Source: Methylococcaceae bacterium (GTDB lineage Bacteria > Pseudomonadota > Gammaproteobacteria > Methylococcales > Methylomonadaceae). From it: DNA of 5,775 nt. Where the stretch lies: the NCBI GenBank assembly GCA_013140465.1, contig JABFST010000003.1, positions 1-5,775 of the forward strand. The letters are read 5' to 3'. Each line of letters starts with the position of its first letter. Within the stretch, counting starts at the first letter, position 1. A model generated the notes under the pieces. The model had not been told where the DNA came from. It saw only the letters and a list, made by a program, of their open reading frames with translations, and made no database searches. Below, piece by piece: positions 1 to 5,775 of this stretch. The position numbers and the translations under genes are program-made.

Positions 1-1821
1 GGGGGTGTAGGCATAGCCGCGATTCAAATCGCCAAATGGTTGGGGGCGGAAATATTTGCGACGGCAGGTTCTGATGAAAAGCGTGATTTTTTACGCTTGT
101 TAGGCGTAGACCATGTGTTTGATTCGCGGTCTTTGGCGTTTGCGGATGAGATTTTAGCCCAGACCCAGCAGCAGGGCGTTGATGTCGTGCTGAACTCCTT
201 GGCGGGTGAAGCCATTAACCGCAACTTTAGGGTGCTTAAGCCTTTTGGTCGCTTTTTGGAATTGGGCAAGCGCGATTTTTATGAAAACACCAAAGTCGGT
301 TTGCGCCCGTTCCGTAACAACATCAGTTATTTTGGCATAGATGCTGACCAGCTGATGCAAGTGCGCCCCGAGCTGACCCGCAGTTTGTTTGCCGAACTGA
401 TGGCCTTATTTGTTGAAGGCGTGTTGCATCCTTTGCCTTACCATGTGTTTGCCGCCGAAGATATTGTCGATGCCTTCCGTTATATGCAGCAAGCACGCCA
501 GATAGGCAAGATTATCGTCACTTACCGCAATGGCATTAGCCTTGTCCATGCGCTGGCACCGCCCCGGCAACAGCATTTGCAACTGGCGCCTGAGGCAACT
601 TTTTTAGTCACAGGTGGTTTAAGCGGTTTTGGCCTTAGGACAGCGCAATGGCTGGTTGGCTTAGGCACACGCCATTTGGTGCTGATTAGCCGTAGCGGTG
701 CAGAAGCAGTTGCGGCGCAAGAAGCCGTGGCGGACATGCAAGCGCAAGGCGTTACTGTCTGGGCGAGGGCATGTGATGTGACCCAAGCGGACGCGTTGGC
801 GGCGTTGTTGGCAGAAATGGCAGACGGCTTGCCGCCGCTTAAGGGCATAGTCCATGCCGCAACCGTGATTGAGGACGGGCTAGTCCGCACGATGGATGCC
901 GGACAGTTGCAGCGCGTGCTGGCGCCTAAAGTGTTGGGTGCGCAATATCTGCACGAACTGACGCAGTCGTTGCCCTTGGCTTATTTCATTCTGTTTTCGT
1001 CGGCAACCACCTTGTTCGGCAATCCCGGCCAAGGCAATTATGTCGCGGCAAATGCCAGCTTGGAAGCTTTGGCCCAGCATCGCCGCAGTCTCGGTTTGCC
1101 AGCAACCTGTGTGCGTTGGGGTGCGATTGATGACGTGGGCTTTTTGGCGCGTAATGAAAAACTCAAAGCGGCCCTGCAAAGCCGCATGGGCGGTTCTGCC
1201 ATTCAATCTGCCGTGGCCCTGGATGTATTGGCAAGCCTGTTGCTGAATGACCGCTCTGGTTTGGGGGTGATGGAGCTGGATTGGAATGCCTTGGCACGCT
1301 TTTTACCCAGTGCCGATAGCCCTAAATTTAGTGAATTGGCGCGTTCCGCAGGGCAGGGCGATGGTGACGATGTAAGCGCGGATGATATTCAGCGCACCTT
1401 GGCGGAATTGTCCGATGCCGATTTATTGGCGACTTTAATCGATATGCTAAAAAGTGAGGTGGGTGAGATTTTGCGGATTGCGCCCGACAAAATTGATGCT
1501 ACCCGCTCGATCTACGAAATGGGGCTGGATTCGCTGATGGGTGTGGAACTGGTGGTGGCTTTAGAGTCGCGCTTTGGTACGCGCTTGCCAGTAATGGCCC
1601 TAAGCCAAAGTCCGACAATCACCAAATTGGCCGAGCGCATCATCGTTCAGCTTAAAGGCTATGAGGATCAGGACTTGGTGACGGAAGCACAAACGGCGTT
1701 GGCACAAACCCAACAATTGGCGGCACAGCATGGTTCGGAGGAATCGGCAGCGTTTATTTCGGATCTGGTCGCCGAAACTCAAGCCCGCCCCTTGGGCGGA
1801 CAAGACCGGATGATCCCCTAA
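1..1821 (+). CDS. Reducing type I polyketide synthase, C-terminal part (ER-KR-ACP), 5' end outside window
   Basis: This is the C-terminal 606 residues of a modular reducing type I PKS; the frame is open from base 1, so the start and the expected KS, AT and DH domains lie upstream. Fragment residues 1-165 are the C-terminal half of a medium-chain-dehydrogenase-type enoylreductase: the NADPH motif GGVGIAAIQ is at 1-9, and ELGKRD carries Lys90, the usual catalytic-site lysine. Residues about 200-380 are the ketoreductase, with TGGLSGFG at 204-211 and an apparent catalytic set Lys310, Ser334, Tyr347, Asn351 in family spacing. The position of the B-type LDD motif reads IED (290-292), so hydroxyl stereochemistry is left open. 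Residues about 465-540 are an ACP; GLDSL holds the phosphopantetheine serine, Ser511. About 60 Ala/Gln-rich residues follow, with no thioesterase, reductase or condensation domain. The domain order suits full reduction of a beta-keto group to a saturated chain. The oxoamine synthase gene starts 2 bases after the stop. The domain calls are firm; the product is not known. Confidence 0.95.
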   Translation, partial: GGVGIAAIQIAKWLGAEIFATAGSDEKRDFLRLLGVDHVFDSRSLAFADEILAQTQQQGVDVVLNSLAGEAINRNFRVLKPFGRFLELGKRDFYENTKVGLRPFRNNISYFGIDADQLMQVRPELTRSLFAELMALFVEGVLHPLPYHVFAAEDIVDAFRYMQQARQIGKIIVTYRNGISLVHALAPPRQQHLQLAPEATFLVTGGLSGFGLRTAQWLVGLGTRHLVLISRSGAEAVAAQEAVADMQAQGVTVWARACDVTQADALAALLAEMADGLPPLKGIVHAATVIEDGLVRTMDAGQLQRVLAPKVLGAQYLHELTQSLPLAYFILFSSATTLFGNPGQGNYVAANASLEALAQHRRSLGLPATCVRWGAIDDVGFLARNEKLKAALQSRMGGSAIQSAVALDVLASLLLNDRSGLGVMELDWNALARFLPSADSPKFSELARSAGQGDGDDVSADDIQRTLAELSDADLLATLIDMLKSEVGEILRIAPDKIDATRSIYEMGLDSLMGVELVVALESRFGTRLPVMALSQSPTITKLAERIIVQLKGYEDQDLVTEAQTALAQTQQLAAQHGSEESAAFISDLVAETQARPLGGQDRMIP

Positions 1822-1823
1822 TT

Positions 1824-3173
1824 ATGATGCGCAAAGGGTTGCCGGGGCTAAGTGCCCAAATTAAAGACAAGCTTATCCAACAGGCTCTTGAACGGCGGCT
1901 GCGCCAGACTGGCGTGGGCAGCAATGTGGAAGTGCCGTTGGGCGTGCCGATGAGTAACGCCGATATACCCGAGCAGCATTACCGTTTTGATTTGCACCCG
2001 GGCTACCAACAATTGCTGATGCTTAGCGATGGCGCAACGCGTTTGGGCATAGACAATCCCTTTTTTAAGATCCATGACGGCACGGCGGGTGCAACATCGC
2101 TTATGGGCGGACGCGAGTATATCAACTACGCCAGCTATAACTATCTTGGGTTTTCTGGACACCCGAGCATTAACGCTGCCGCCCAACAGGCGATAGGACG
2201 CTACGGCACATCGGTGTCGGCTAGCCGTTTGGTGTCGGGGGAACGCCCTATCCATAGGGAATTGGAACACGCACTGGCTAAGGTCTATGATGTTGCCAGT
2301 GCTGTGGTCTTGGTCAGCGGACATGCGACCAATGTCACGACCATAGGCTATTTGTTCGGGCCTAAAGATTTGGTGTTGCATGACGAGCTGATCCATAACA
2401 GCGTCGTGCAAGGCATCACCTTGTCAGGCGCAAAACGCTTGCCGTTTCCGCATAATGACGCAATGGCGTTGGATGCCATCTTGACCGAACAGCGCCATCA
2501 TTTTGAGCGTGTGCTAGTGGTGTTGGAAGGCATTTACAGCATGGATGGCGATTATCCTAATTTGCCGCAGTTTGTCGCGATCAAACGCCAGCACAAAGCC
2601 TTTTTGATGGTAGACGAGGCGCATTCACTGGGGGTCATGGGCAAGACGGGTTTGGGTATCCGTGAGCATTTCGGATTGGCGGGGGATGCGGTAGACATTT
2701 GGATGGGTACGTTAAGCAAGACCTTGGCGGGTTGTGGCGGTTATATTGCAGGTGAAACCGCCTTGGTGGAACACCTGAAATTTTTGGCACCTGGATTCCT
2801 GTACAGTGTTGGTATGCCGCCCCCAGTCGCAGCCGCTGCCTTGGCGGCGTTGCAGTGTTTGCAAGCAGAGCCGGAGCGGGTGGCGCGTTTGCAAGAAAAT
2901 GGACGATTATTTTTAGAATTGGCCCGTGCGGCTGGCATCGATACCGGCACTAGTTCTGGTTTGGCGGTTATCCCCGCCATTATGGGCAGTTCGATTAGGG
3001 CGGCACGCTTGTCCGCCGCCTTGTTTGCGCGTGGCATTAATGTCCAGCCTATCCTCTATCCAGCCGTGCCGGAGAAATCCGCTAGGCTGCGCTTTTTTAT
3101 TTCCTGCCAACATACGCCCGAGCAGATACGGCACACTGTCCAAGTGGTTGCCGAAGAGCTGGAAAAGCTTTAG
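1824..3173 (+). CDS. PLP-dependent alpha-oxoamine synthase (AONS/SPT/CqsA-like family), PKS-associated
   Basis: A 449-residue fold-type I PLP enzyme of the alpha-oxoamine synthase family, which joins an amino acid to an acyl thioester with loss of CO2 to give a 2-amino-3-ketone. Visible signatures are the core start INYASYNYLGFSGHP (100-114), the SGERPIHRELE segment (138-148), HDELIHNS (186-193), EGIYSMDGD (235-243), DEAHSLGV with the pyridine-binding Asp264 and His267, and TLSKTLAGCGGY with the Schiff-base Lys299. Stand-alone AONS enzymes are about 385 residues and reach the NYLG segment near residue 40-50; here it is near 105, so the N-terminus is some 50-60 residues longer. The gene begins ATGATG two bases after the PKS stop with only a weak GGAT upstream, which suggests translational coupling. 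Position directly after a thioesterase-less PKS ACP argues for an ACP-bound polyketide as acyl donor, as with Fum8 in fumonisin synthesis. Biotin synthesis (bioF) is unlikely: no bio genes are adjacent and the N-terminus differs. The amino acid substrate cannot be read from the sequence. Confidence 0.93.
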   Translation: MMRKGLPGLSAQIKDKLIQQALERRLRQTGVGSNVEVPLGVPMSNADIPEQHYRFDLHPGYQQLLMLSDGATRLGIDNPFFKIHDGTAGATSLMGGREYINYASYNYLGFSGHPSINAAAQQAIGRYGTSVSASRLVSGERPIHRELEHALAKVYDVASAVVLVSGHATNVTTIGYLFGPKDLVLHDELIHNSVVQGITLSGAKRLPFPHNDAMALDAILTEQRHHFERVLVVLEGIYSMDGDYPNLPQFVAIKRQHKAFLMVDEAHSLGVMGKTGLGIREHFGLAGDAVDIWMGTLSKTLAGCGGYIAGETALVEHLKFLAPGFLYSVGMPPPVAAAALAALQCLQAEPERVARLQENGRLFLELARAAGIDTGTSSGLAVIPAIMGSSIRAARLSAALFARGINVQPILYPAVPEKSARLRFFISCQHTPEQIRHTVQVVAEELEKL

Positions 3174-3300
3174 CCCGGGTGTCCAACAGAGCCGATATTG
3201 CCCTAGGTATCGCGGATTACCTGCGTTCTGTACTGCCAATTTAGCCTCCCAAGCGTTACAATGTCACCCATTGACGGTTTTAATCCTTTTATGAGCGGGC
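3174..3300. other. Intergenic spacer between the PKS/oxoamine synthase pair and the phosphatase gene
   Basis: This 127-base gap shows no reading frame of weight. No canonical intrinsic terminator is visible after the oxoamine synthase: there is no GC stem followed by a T-run. The only inverted repeat noticed is a weak one, CGATA (3193-3197) with TATCG (3208-3212) around a CCTAGG palindrome. Read-through from the upstream genes is therefore possible. A candidate promoter lies in its right half. Confidence 0.5.
3233..3262 (+). promoter_or_regulatory. Possible sigma70 promoter for the phosphatase-hydrolase pair
   Basis: CTGCCA (3233-3238, four of six to TTGACA) and TACAAT (3257-3262, five of six to TATAAT) are separated by 18 bases. 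Transcription would start near 3269, about 30 bases before the phosphatase start. It is a consensus match by eye in the only gap before these genes. A nearby TTGACG at 3271 has no suitable -10 downstream. The call is tentative. Confidence 0.35.
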
Positions 3301-3801
3301 ATGAAGATGGAAAAGATAAAGGTTCTTTTTGTGTGTATGGGCAATATTTGCCGTTCGCCTACGGCGGAAGGCGTATTTAGCAAACGTTTGGCAGACCAAC
3401 AGTTGGAAGATTATTTTGTTGTCGATTCAGCAGGTACTCACGCGTCCCATGTCGGCGAACCGCCAGACTTGCGTGCGCAACATGCAGCTTTGGCGCGTGA
3501 TATTGAATTGCATCACCTGCGTGCCAGAAAAGTGGCGCAGGACGATTTTGAAAATTTTGATTTTTTGTTGGCGATGGATGACGACAATTACGCAGCTCTG
3601 ATGGCGGCTTGCCCTGAAGAGCATAAAGACAAAGTCAGTTATTTTTTGGATTATGCACCGCACCTGAACGAGCGCGAAGTCCCCGACCCTTATTATGGCG
3701 GCAAATATGGCTTTGAGCGGGTGTTGGATCTGGTGGATGCAGCTTCGGCGGGGTTTTTGTCGATGTTGCAAAAAACCGGACGGCTACATGAAGCAAATTA
3801 A
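3301..3801 (+). CDS. Low-molecular-weight protein tyrosine phosphatase
   Basis: A 166-residue cytoplasmic phosphatase of the low-molecular-weight PTP family, which removes phosphate from protein tyrosines through a cysteinyl-phosphate intermediate. The P-loop VCMGNICRSPTAEG gives C-x5-R with Cys12 as nucleophile and Arg18 for phosphate binding. The general-acid loop VPDPYYGG near the C-terminus gives Asp129 and the adjacent tyrosine pair Tyr131-Tyr132. The DPYYGG form resembles PtpA, YfkJ and eukaryotic enzymes rather than the Wzb/Etp capsule type, and no BY-kinase or capsule export gene is in the window. The length fits the family (about 155-165). The first ATG (3301) is used here; the ATG at 3307 has better spacing to the GAGCGGG stretch at 3293-3299 and would give 164 residues. 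The gene is paired tightly with the next one. The physiological substrate is unknown. Confidence 0.93.
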   Translation: MKMEKIKVLFVCMGNICRSPTAEGVFSKRLADQQLEDYFVVDSAGTHASHVGEPPDLRAQHAALARDIELHHLRARKVAQDDFENFDFLLAMDDDNYAALMAACPEEHKDKVSYFLDYAPHLNEREVPDPYYGGKYGFERVLDLVDAASAGFLSMLQKTGRLHEAN

Positions 3802-3808
3802 GGAGGTG
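3799..3808 (+). promoter_or_regulatory. Exceptionally strong Shine-Dalgarno site overlapping the phosphatase stop codon
   Basis: TAAGGAGGTG matches the complement of the conserved bacterial 16S rRNA 3' end over 10 bases, with 7 bases between GGAGG and the ATG at 3814. Its first three bases are the phosphatase TAA stop, so a ribosome terminating there sits on the initiation site of the hydrolase. This fixes the hydrolase start and suggests coupled but independently efficient translation. Confidence 0.85.
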
Positions 3809-3813
3809 GGGTT

Positions 3814-4533
3814 ATGGCGATAGTATCCAATACCGTCGGCTATTTGGACGGTGATGTGTTGTTGGAAGCCTTTTTTGCCTTTGATGATGCCATCAGCACG
3901 CGCAGGCCCGCCGTACTCATCAACCATACCTGGGCAGGACGTGATGCGTTTGTGGCAGAAAAGGCCAAGCAATTGGCGGCCTTAGGGTATGTGGGTTTTG
4001 CTGTAGATATGTACGGTAAAGGCATGTTAGGGACGAGCGTAGCAGAAAACGCCCAGCTGATGCAGCCGTTTATGGATAATCGGGACATGTTGCAAAAACG
4101 CATGTTGGCGGCCTACGCCAATGTCAAGTTGCTGCCTTGGGTGGATGATAGCCGCATCGCCGCGATTGGTTTTTGTTTTGGTGGCCTGTGTGCCTTGGAT
4201 TTGGCGCGTACAGGCGCCAGCATCAAAGGGGCGGTCAGTTTTCATGGCTTGTTGTATCCGCCTGGCAACAGCGAAGGCCATTTAATCAGCGCAAAAATAT
4301 TGGCGTTGCACGGTCATGACGACCCTTTGGCGACACCCCAGCAAGTACTTGCTTTCCAACAAGAAATGACGGCTGCGGGTGCGGATTGGCAGTTGCACAG
4401 TTATGGGCATACCCAACATGCGTTCACTAATCCGGTCGCCAATGATCCTGCGCGTGGCATGATGTACAGTGCCGATGCCGACCGTCGCTCTTGGCTGGCA
4501 ATGACGCAGTTTTTAGCCGAGATTTTCGCCTAG
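3814..4533 (+). CDS. Dienelactone hydrolase family alpha/beta hydrolase
   Basis: A 239-residue single-domain alpha/beta hydrolase of the dienelactone hydrolase (carboxymethylenebutenolidase-like) family. The nucleophile elbow is GFCFGG with Cys121 in place of the serine of most esterases. The acid is Asp170 in HGHDDP, and the base is His202 in QHAFTNP. These positions nearly match the Cys123/Asp171/His202 triad known for the Pseudomonas enzyme. An oxyanion-side NHTWAGRD segment (37-44) is also typical. There is no signal peptide or membrane segment, so it is probably cytoplasmic. The start is set by the perfect Shine-Dalgarno site 12 bases after the phosphatase ends. Many chromosomal members of this family have no proven substrate, and nothing here points to aromatic catabolism. 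An ester, lactone or thioester substrate is possible. A trans-acting role in polyketide release cannot be excluded but has no direct support. Confidence 0.92.
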   Translation: MAIVSNTVGYLDGDVLLEAFFAFDDAISTRRPAVLINHTWAGRDAFVAEKAKQLAALGYVGFAVDMYGKGMLGTSVAENAQLMQPFMDNRDMLQKRMLAAYANVKLLPWVDDSRIAAIGFCFGGLCALDLARTGASIKGAVSFHGLLYPPGNSEGHLISAKILALHGHDDPLATPQQVLAFQQEMTAAGADWQLHSYGHTQHAFTNPVANDPARGMMYSADADRRSWLAMTQFLAEIFA

Positions 4534-4560
4534 CGGCAGTCCAAACCCAACCCAACCGCA

Positions 4561-4586
4561 GGGCTGCGTTGTTAAAGGCGCAGCCT
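4561..4586 (+). terminator. GC-rich hairpin after the hydrolase gene, possible terminator without T-run
   Basis: GGCTGCG (4562-4568) and CGCAGCC (4579-4585) form a perfect 7-pair stem with a 10-base loop, extended by a G-U pair (4561 with 4586). It lies 27 bases after the hydrolase stop. The following bases (TGAGTCCGCCC) lack a U-tract, so intrinsic termination would be weak; it may instead protect the 3' end or act with Rho. Its right arm competes with another pairing described in the findings. Confidence 0.4.
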
Positions 4587-4617
4587 GAGTCCGCCCAACT
4601 TTAACGCATCAACGCCT

Positions 4618-4645
4618 TCGACTCTCTAGCGACTAGTGCTATAAT
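4618..4645 (+). promoter_or_regulatory. gyrA promoter with perfect extended -10
   Basis: TATAAT at 4640-4645 is a perfect -10, preceded by TG one base upstream (TGCTATAAT), the extended -10 form. A partial -35, TCGACT (4618-4623, four of six), lies 16 bases upstream. Transcription would start near 4652, leaving a leader of about 115 bases before gyrA. Extended -10 promoters need little from the -35, so this should be strong. In E. coli gyrase promoters are induced by DNA relaxation; whether this one is cannot be read here. Confidence 0.75.
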
Positions 4646-4725
4646 CTACAGGTTATTTTAAAGCCATGTAACCGCTCTTAACACAAGGAACCAGAAGCAG
4701 TGCGGTTGTATTTAGTCAAGAAACC

Positions 4726-4785
4726 ATGCCGGCACGCTGTTGTCGGTACACTGTCGCTATAGGGATCAATGTCAAACTTCGCTAA
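4726..4785 (+). other. Possible 19-codon upstream reading frame overlapping the gyrA start
   Basis: An ATG at 4726 opens a 19-codon frame ending with TAA at 4783-4785, 17 bases inside gyrA in another frame. The peptide is basic and has two adjacent cysteines near its start. Only a weak AAGA-like ribosome site precedes it. If translated, it would compete with gyrA initiation at 4769. It may be chance. Confidence 0.15.
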
Positions 4786-5775
4786 AGAAATTATTCCGGT
4801 TAATCTCGAAGACGAGATGAAACAATCCTACCTCGATTACGCGATGAGCGTTATCGTGGGTCGGGCCTTACCCGATGTCAGAGATGGTCTAAAACCCGTA
4901 CACCGCCGTGTTTTGTATGCGATGAGTGAACTGGGCAACGATTGGAACAAACCCTATAAAAAATCCGCGCGTATCGTCGGTGATGTCATCGGTAAATACC
5001 ACCCGCATGGCGACACCGCTGTTTACGACACGATGGTGCGCATGGCGCAGCCGTTTTCGATGCGTTATATGCTCATCGACGGGCAGGGCAACTTTGGCTC
5101 GGTGGATGGCGATCCCCCCGCCGCGATGCGTTATACCGAAGTGCGCATGGCGAAAATCGCCCACGAATTGCTGGCCGATTTGGACAAAGAAACCGTCGAT
5201 TTCATCCCCAACTATGACGAATCTGAAATCCAACCCGAAGTATTGCCCACCCGCGTCCCCAATTTATTGGTCAACGGCTCGTCTGGTATAGCCGTAGGTA
5301 TGGCGACCAACATCCCGCCGCACAACTTGGGCGAAGTGGTCAGTGCCTGTATCGCGATGATAGATCAGCCGGACATTTCCGTTTATGAGCTGATGCAACA
5401 CATCCCCGGCCCCGATTTCCCCACCGCAGCGTCAATCAATGGCGCATCGGGCATCTACAACGCTTATACCACCGGACGCGGCAAAATCTATTTGCGTGCG
5501 CGTTGCCATTTTGAAGACATTGGTGATAGCAGCCGCCAAGCAATCATCACGACCGAATTGCCTTACCAAGTCAACAAAGCACGCTTACTAGAAAAAATTG
5601 CCGAATTGGTTAAAGAAGGCAAGCTAGAAGGCATTTCCGGTTTGCGCGACGAGTCCGACAAAGACGGTATGCGCATGGTGATTGAATTGCGCAGTGGCGA
5701 AGTGCCGGAAGTGGTGTTGAACAACCTCTACAAACAAACCCAATTCCAAACCGTATTTGGCATCAATATGGTGGC
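4769..5775 (+). CDS. gyrA: DNA gyrase subunit A, N-terminal 335 residues, 3' end outside window
   Basis: This is the breakage-reunion subunit of DNA gyrase, the type II topoisomerase that introduces negative supercoils with GyrB. The visible 335 residues cover the winged-helix domain and part of the tower domain. The catalytic Tyr122 sits in AAMRYTE with Arg121 beside it. [11 protein letters not shown] (78-88) is the quinolone-resistance-determining region, with Thr83 and Asp87. Conserved blocks [21 protein letters not shown] and [11 protein letters not shown] match GyrA rather than ParC, as does the N-terminus ending in [21 protein letters not shown]. The start at 4769 gives exact E. coli numbering and has AGGGA (4761-4765) just upstream, with short spacing. 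At 116-117 it has Pro-Pro where E. coli has Ser-Ala; other bacterial lineages share this form. The frame is intact to the window end. It is transcribed from its own promoter, apart from the polyketide genes. Confidence 0.98.
   Translation, partial: MSNFAKEIIPVNLEDEMKQSYLDYAMSVIVGRALPDVRDGLKPVHRRVLYAMSELGNDWNKPYKKSARIVGDVIGKYHPHGDTAVYDTMVRMAQPFSMRYMLIDGQGNFGSVDGDPPAAMRYTEVRMAKIAHELLADLDKETVDFIPNYDESEIQPEVLPTRVPNLLVNGSSGIAVGMATNIPPHNLGEVVSACIAMIDQPDISVYELMQHIPGPDFPTAASINGASGIYNAYTTGRGKIYLRARCHFEDIGDSSRQAIITTELPYQVNKARLLEKIAELVKEGKLEGISGLRDESDKDGMRMVIELRSGEVPEVVLNNLYKQTQFQTVFGINMV

Larger units (their letters stand above)
4534..4768. other. Intergenic region between the hydrolase gene and gyrA
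   Basis: These 235 bases hold no convincing gene on either strand. From left to right they contain a short CCCAA-rich run (4541-4557), a hairpin region with two competing foldings (4561-4615), the gyrA promoter (4618-4645) and a leader of about 115 bases. Two small inverted repeats in the leader share bases, so they are also alternatives: GGTTA (4651-4655) with TAACC (4669-4673), and AACCGC (4670-4675) with GCGGTT (4702-4707). A third, CCGGCA (4729-4734) with TGTCGG (4741-4746, one G-U pair), lies just upstream of the ribosome site. Confidence 0.6.

Noticed and set aside
1800..1830. Frameshift splitting a single PKS-oxoamine synthase fusion
   Set aside because: The PKS ends at a normal TAA after a complete ACP and tail, and the next gene has its own ATG two bases on, so separate coupled genes explain it better.
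1848..2411. A 187-codon open frame on the minus strand inside the oxoamine synthase gene
   Set aside because: It lies wholly opposite a gene with clear catalytic motifs, has no recognisable domain, and its composition (many His, Arg and Gln) is typical of an antisense shadow.
1824..3173. Assignment as bioF (8-amino-7-oxononanoate synthase of biotin synthesis)
   Set aside because: The long N-terminus, SGERPIHRELE-type core and position after a PKS ACP fit a polyketide-associated enzyme; no other biotin gene is present.
2926..3294. Plus-strand 122-codon frame crossing the end of the oxoamine synthase gene
   Set aside because: Most of it overlaps the conserved C-terminus of the oxoamine synthase in another frame, and the translated sequence is low in charge and unlike any family I know.
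3427..3771. Minus-strand frame opposite the phosphatase gene
   Set aside because: It is a shadow of the phosphatase frame; no motif or ribosome site supports it.
3301..3801. Assignment as Wzb-like capsule phosphatase
   Set aside because: The DPYYGG acid loop is of the PtpA/YfkJ type and no polysaccharide export or BY-kinase gene is adjacent.
4541..4557. CCCAA-type short tandem repeat
   Set aside because: Only about three imperfect units; too short to be called a repeat element or CRISPR.
5003..5005. Acquired fluoroquinolone-resistance mutation
   Set aside because: Thr83 is wild type in many bacteria, so resistance selection cannot be claimed from one sequence.

Overview
The window reads as a stretch of a gammaproteobacterial chromosome. 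The best taxonomic anchor is the 5' part of gyrA at the right end. Its product is close to the E. coli protein and keeps the same numbering through the active-site Tyr122. Base composition looks moderate (near half GC by eye), and leucine is often encoded by TTG in every gene. The combination would suit a methanotroph-like (Methylococcales) or related gammaproteobacterium, but that assignment is an inference from style, not proof. All genes lie on the + strand, and nothing looks like a recent insertion: there is no transposase, tRNA, direct repeat or obvious shift in codon use.

Region 1 (1-3173) is the end of a polyketide locus. It opens inside a reducing type I polyketide synthase, with the C-terminal half of an enoylreductase, then a ketoreductase and an acyl carrier protein domain. 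No thioesterase or reductase release domain follows. Two bases after its stop codon comes a PLP-dependent alpha-oxoamine synthase (the family of AONS, serine palmitoyltransferase and CqsA) with an unusually long N-terminal region. The simplest reading is that the synthase builds a reduced acyl chain on its ACP and the oxoamine synthase releases it by decarboxylative condensation with an amino acid. This would give a 2-amino-3-ketone lipid, by the logic known for fumonisin and sphingoid-base formation.

Region 2 (3174-4533) begins with a 127-base gap that may carry a weak promoter. It is followed by a low-molecular-weight protein tyrosine phosphatase and a dienelactone-hydrolase-family alpha/beta hydrolase. 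These two form a tight pair: the phosphatase stop codon is the first part of a 10-base perfect Shine-Dalgarno sequence for the hydrolase. A functional link to the polyketide genes is not shown by the sequence.

Region 3 (4534-5775) is a 235-base intergenic stretch and then gyrA, cut by the window end. The stretch holds two mutually exclusive hairpins, a strong extended -10 promoter (TGCTATAAT) and a leader of about 115 bases. The leader contains small hairpins and a possible 19-codon upstream reading frame that overlaps the gyrA start. GyrA carries Thr at position 83, where E. coli has Ser.
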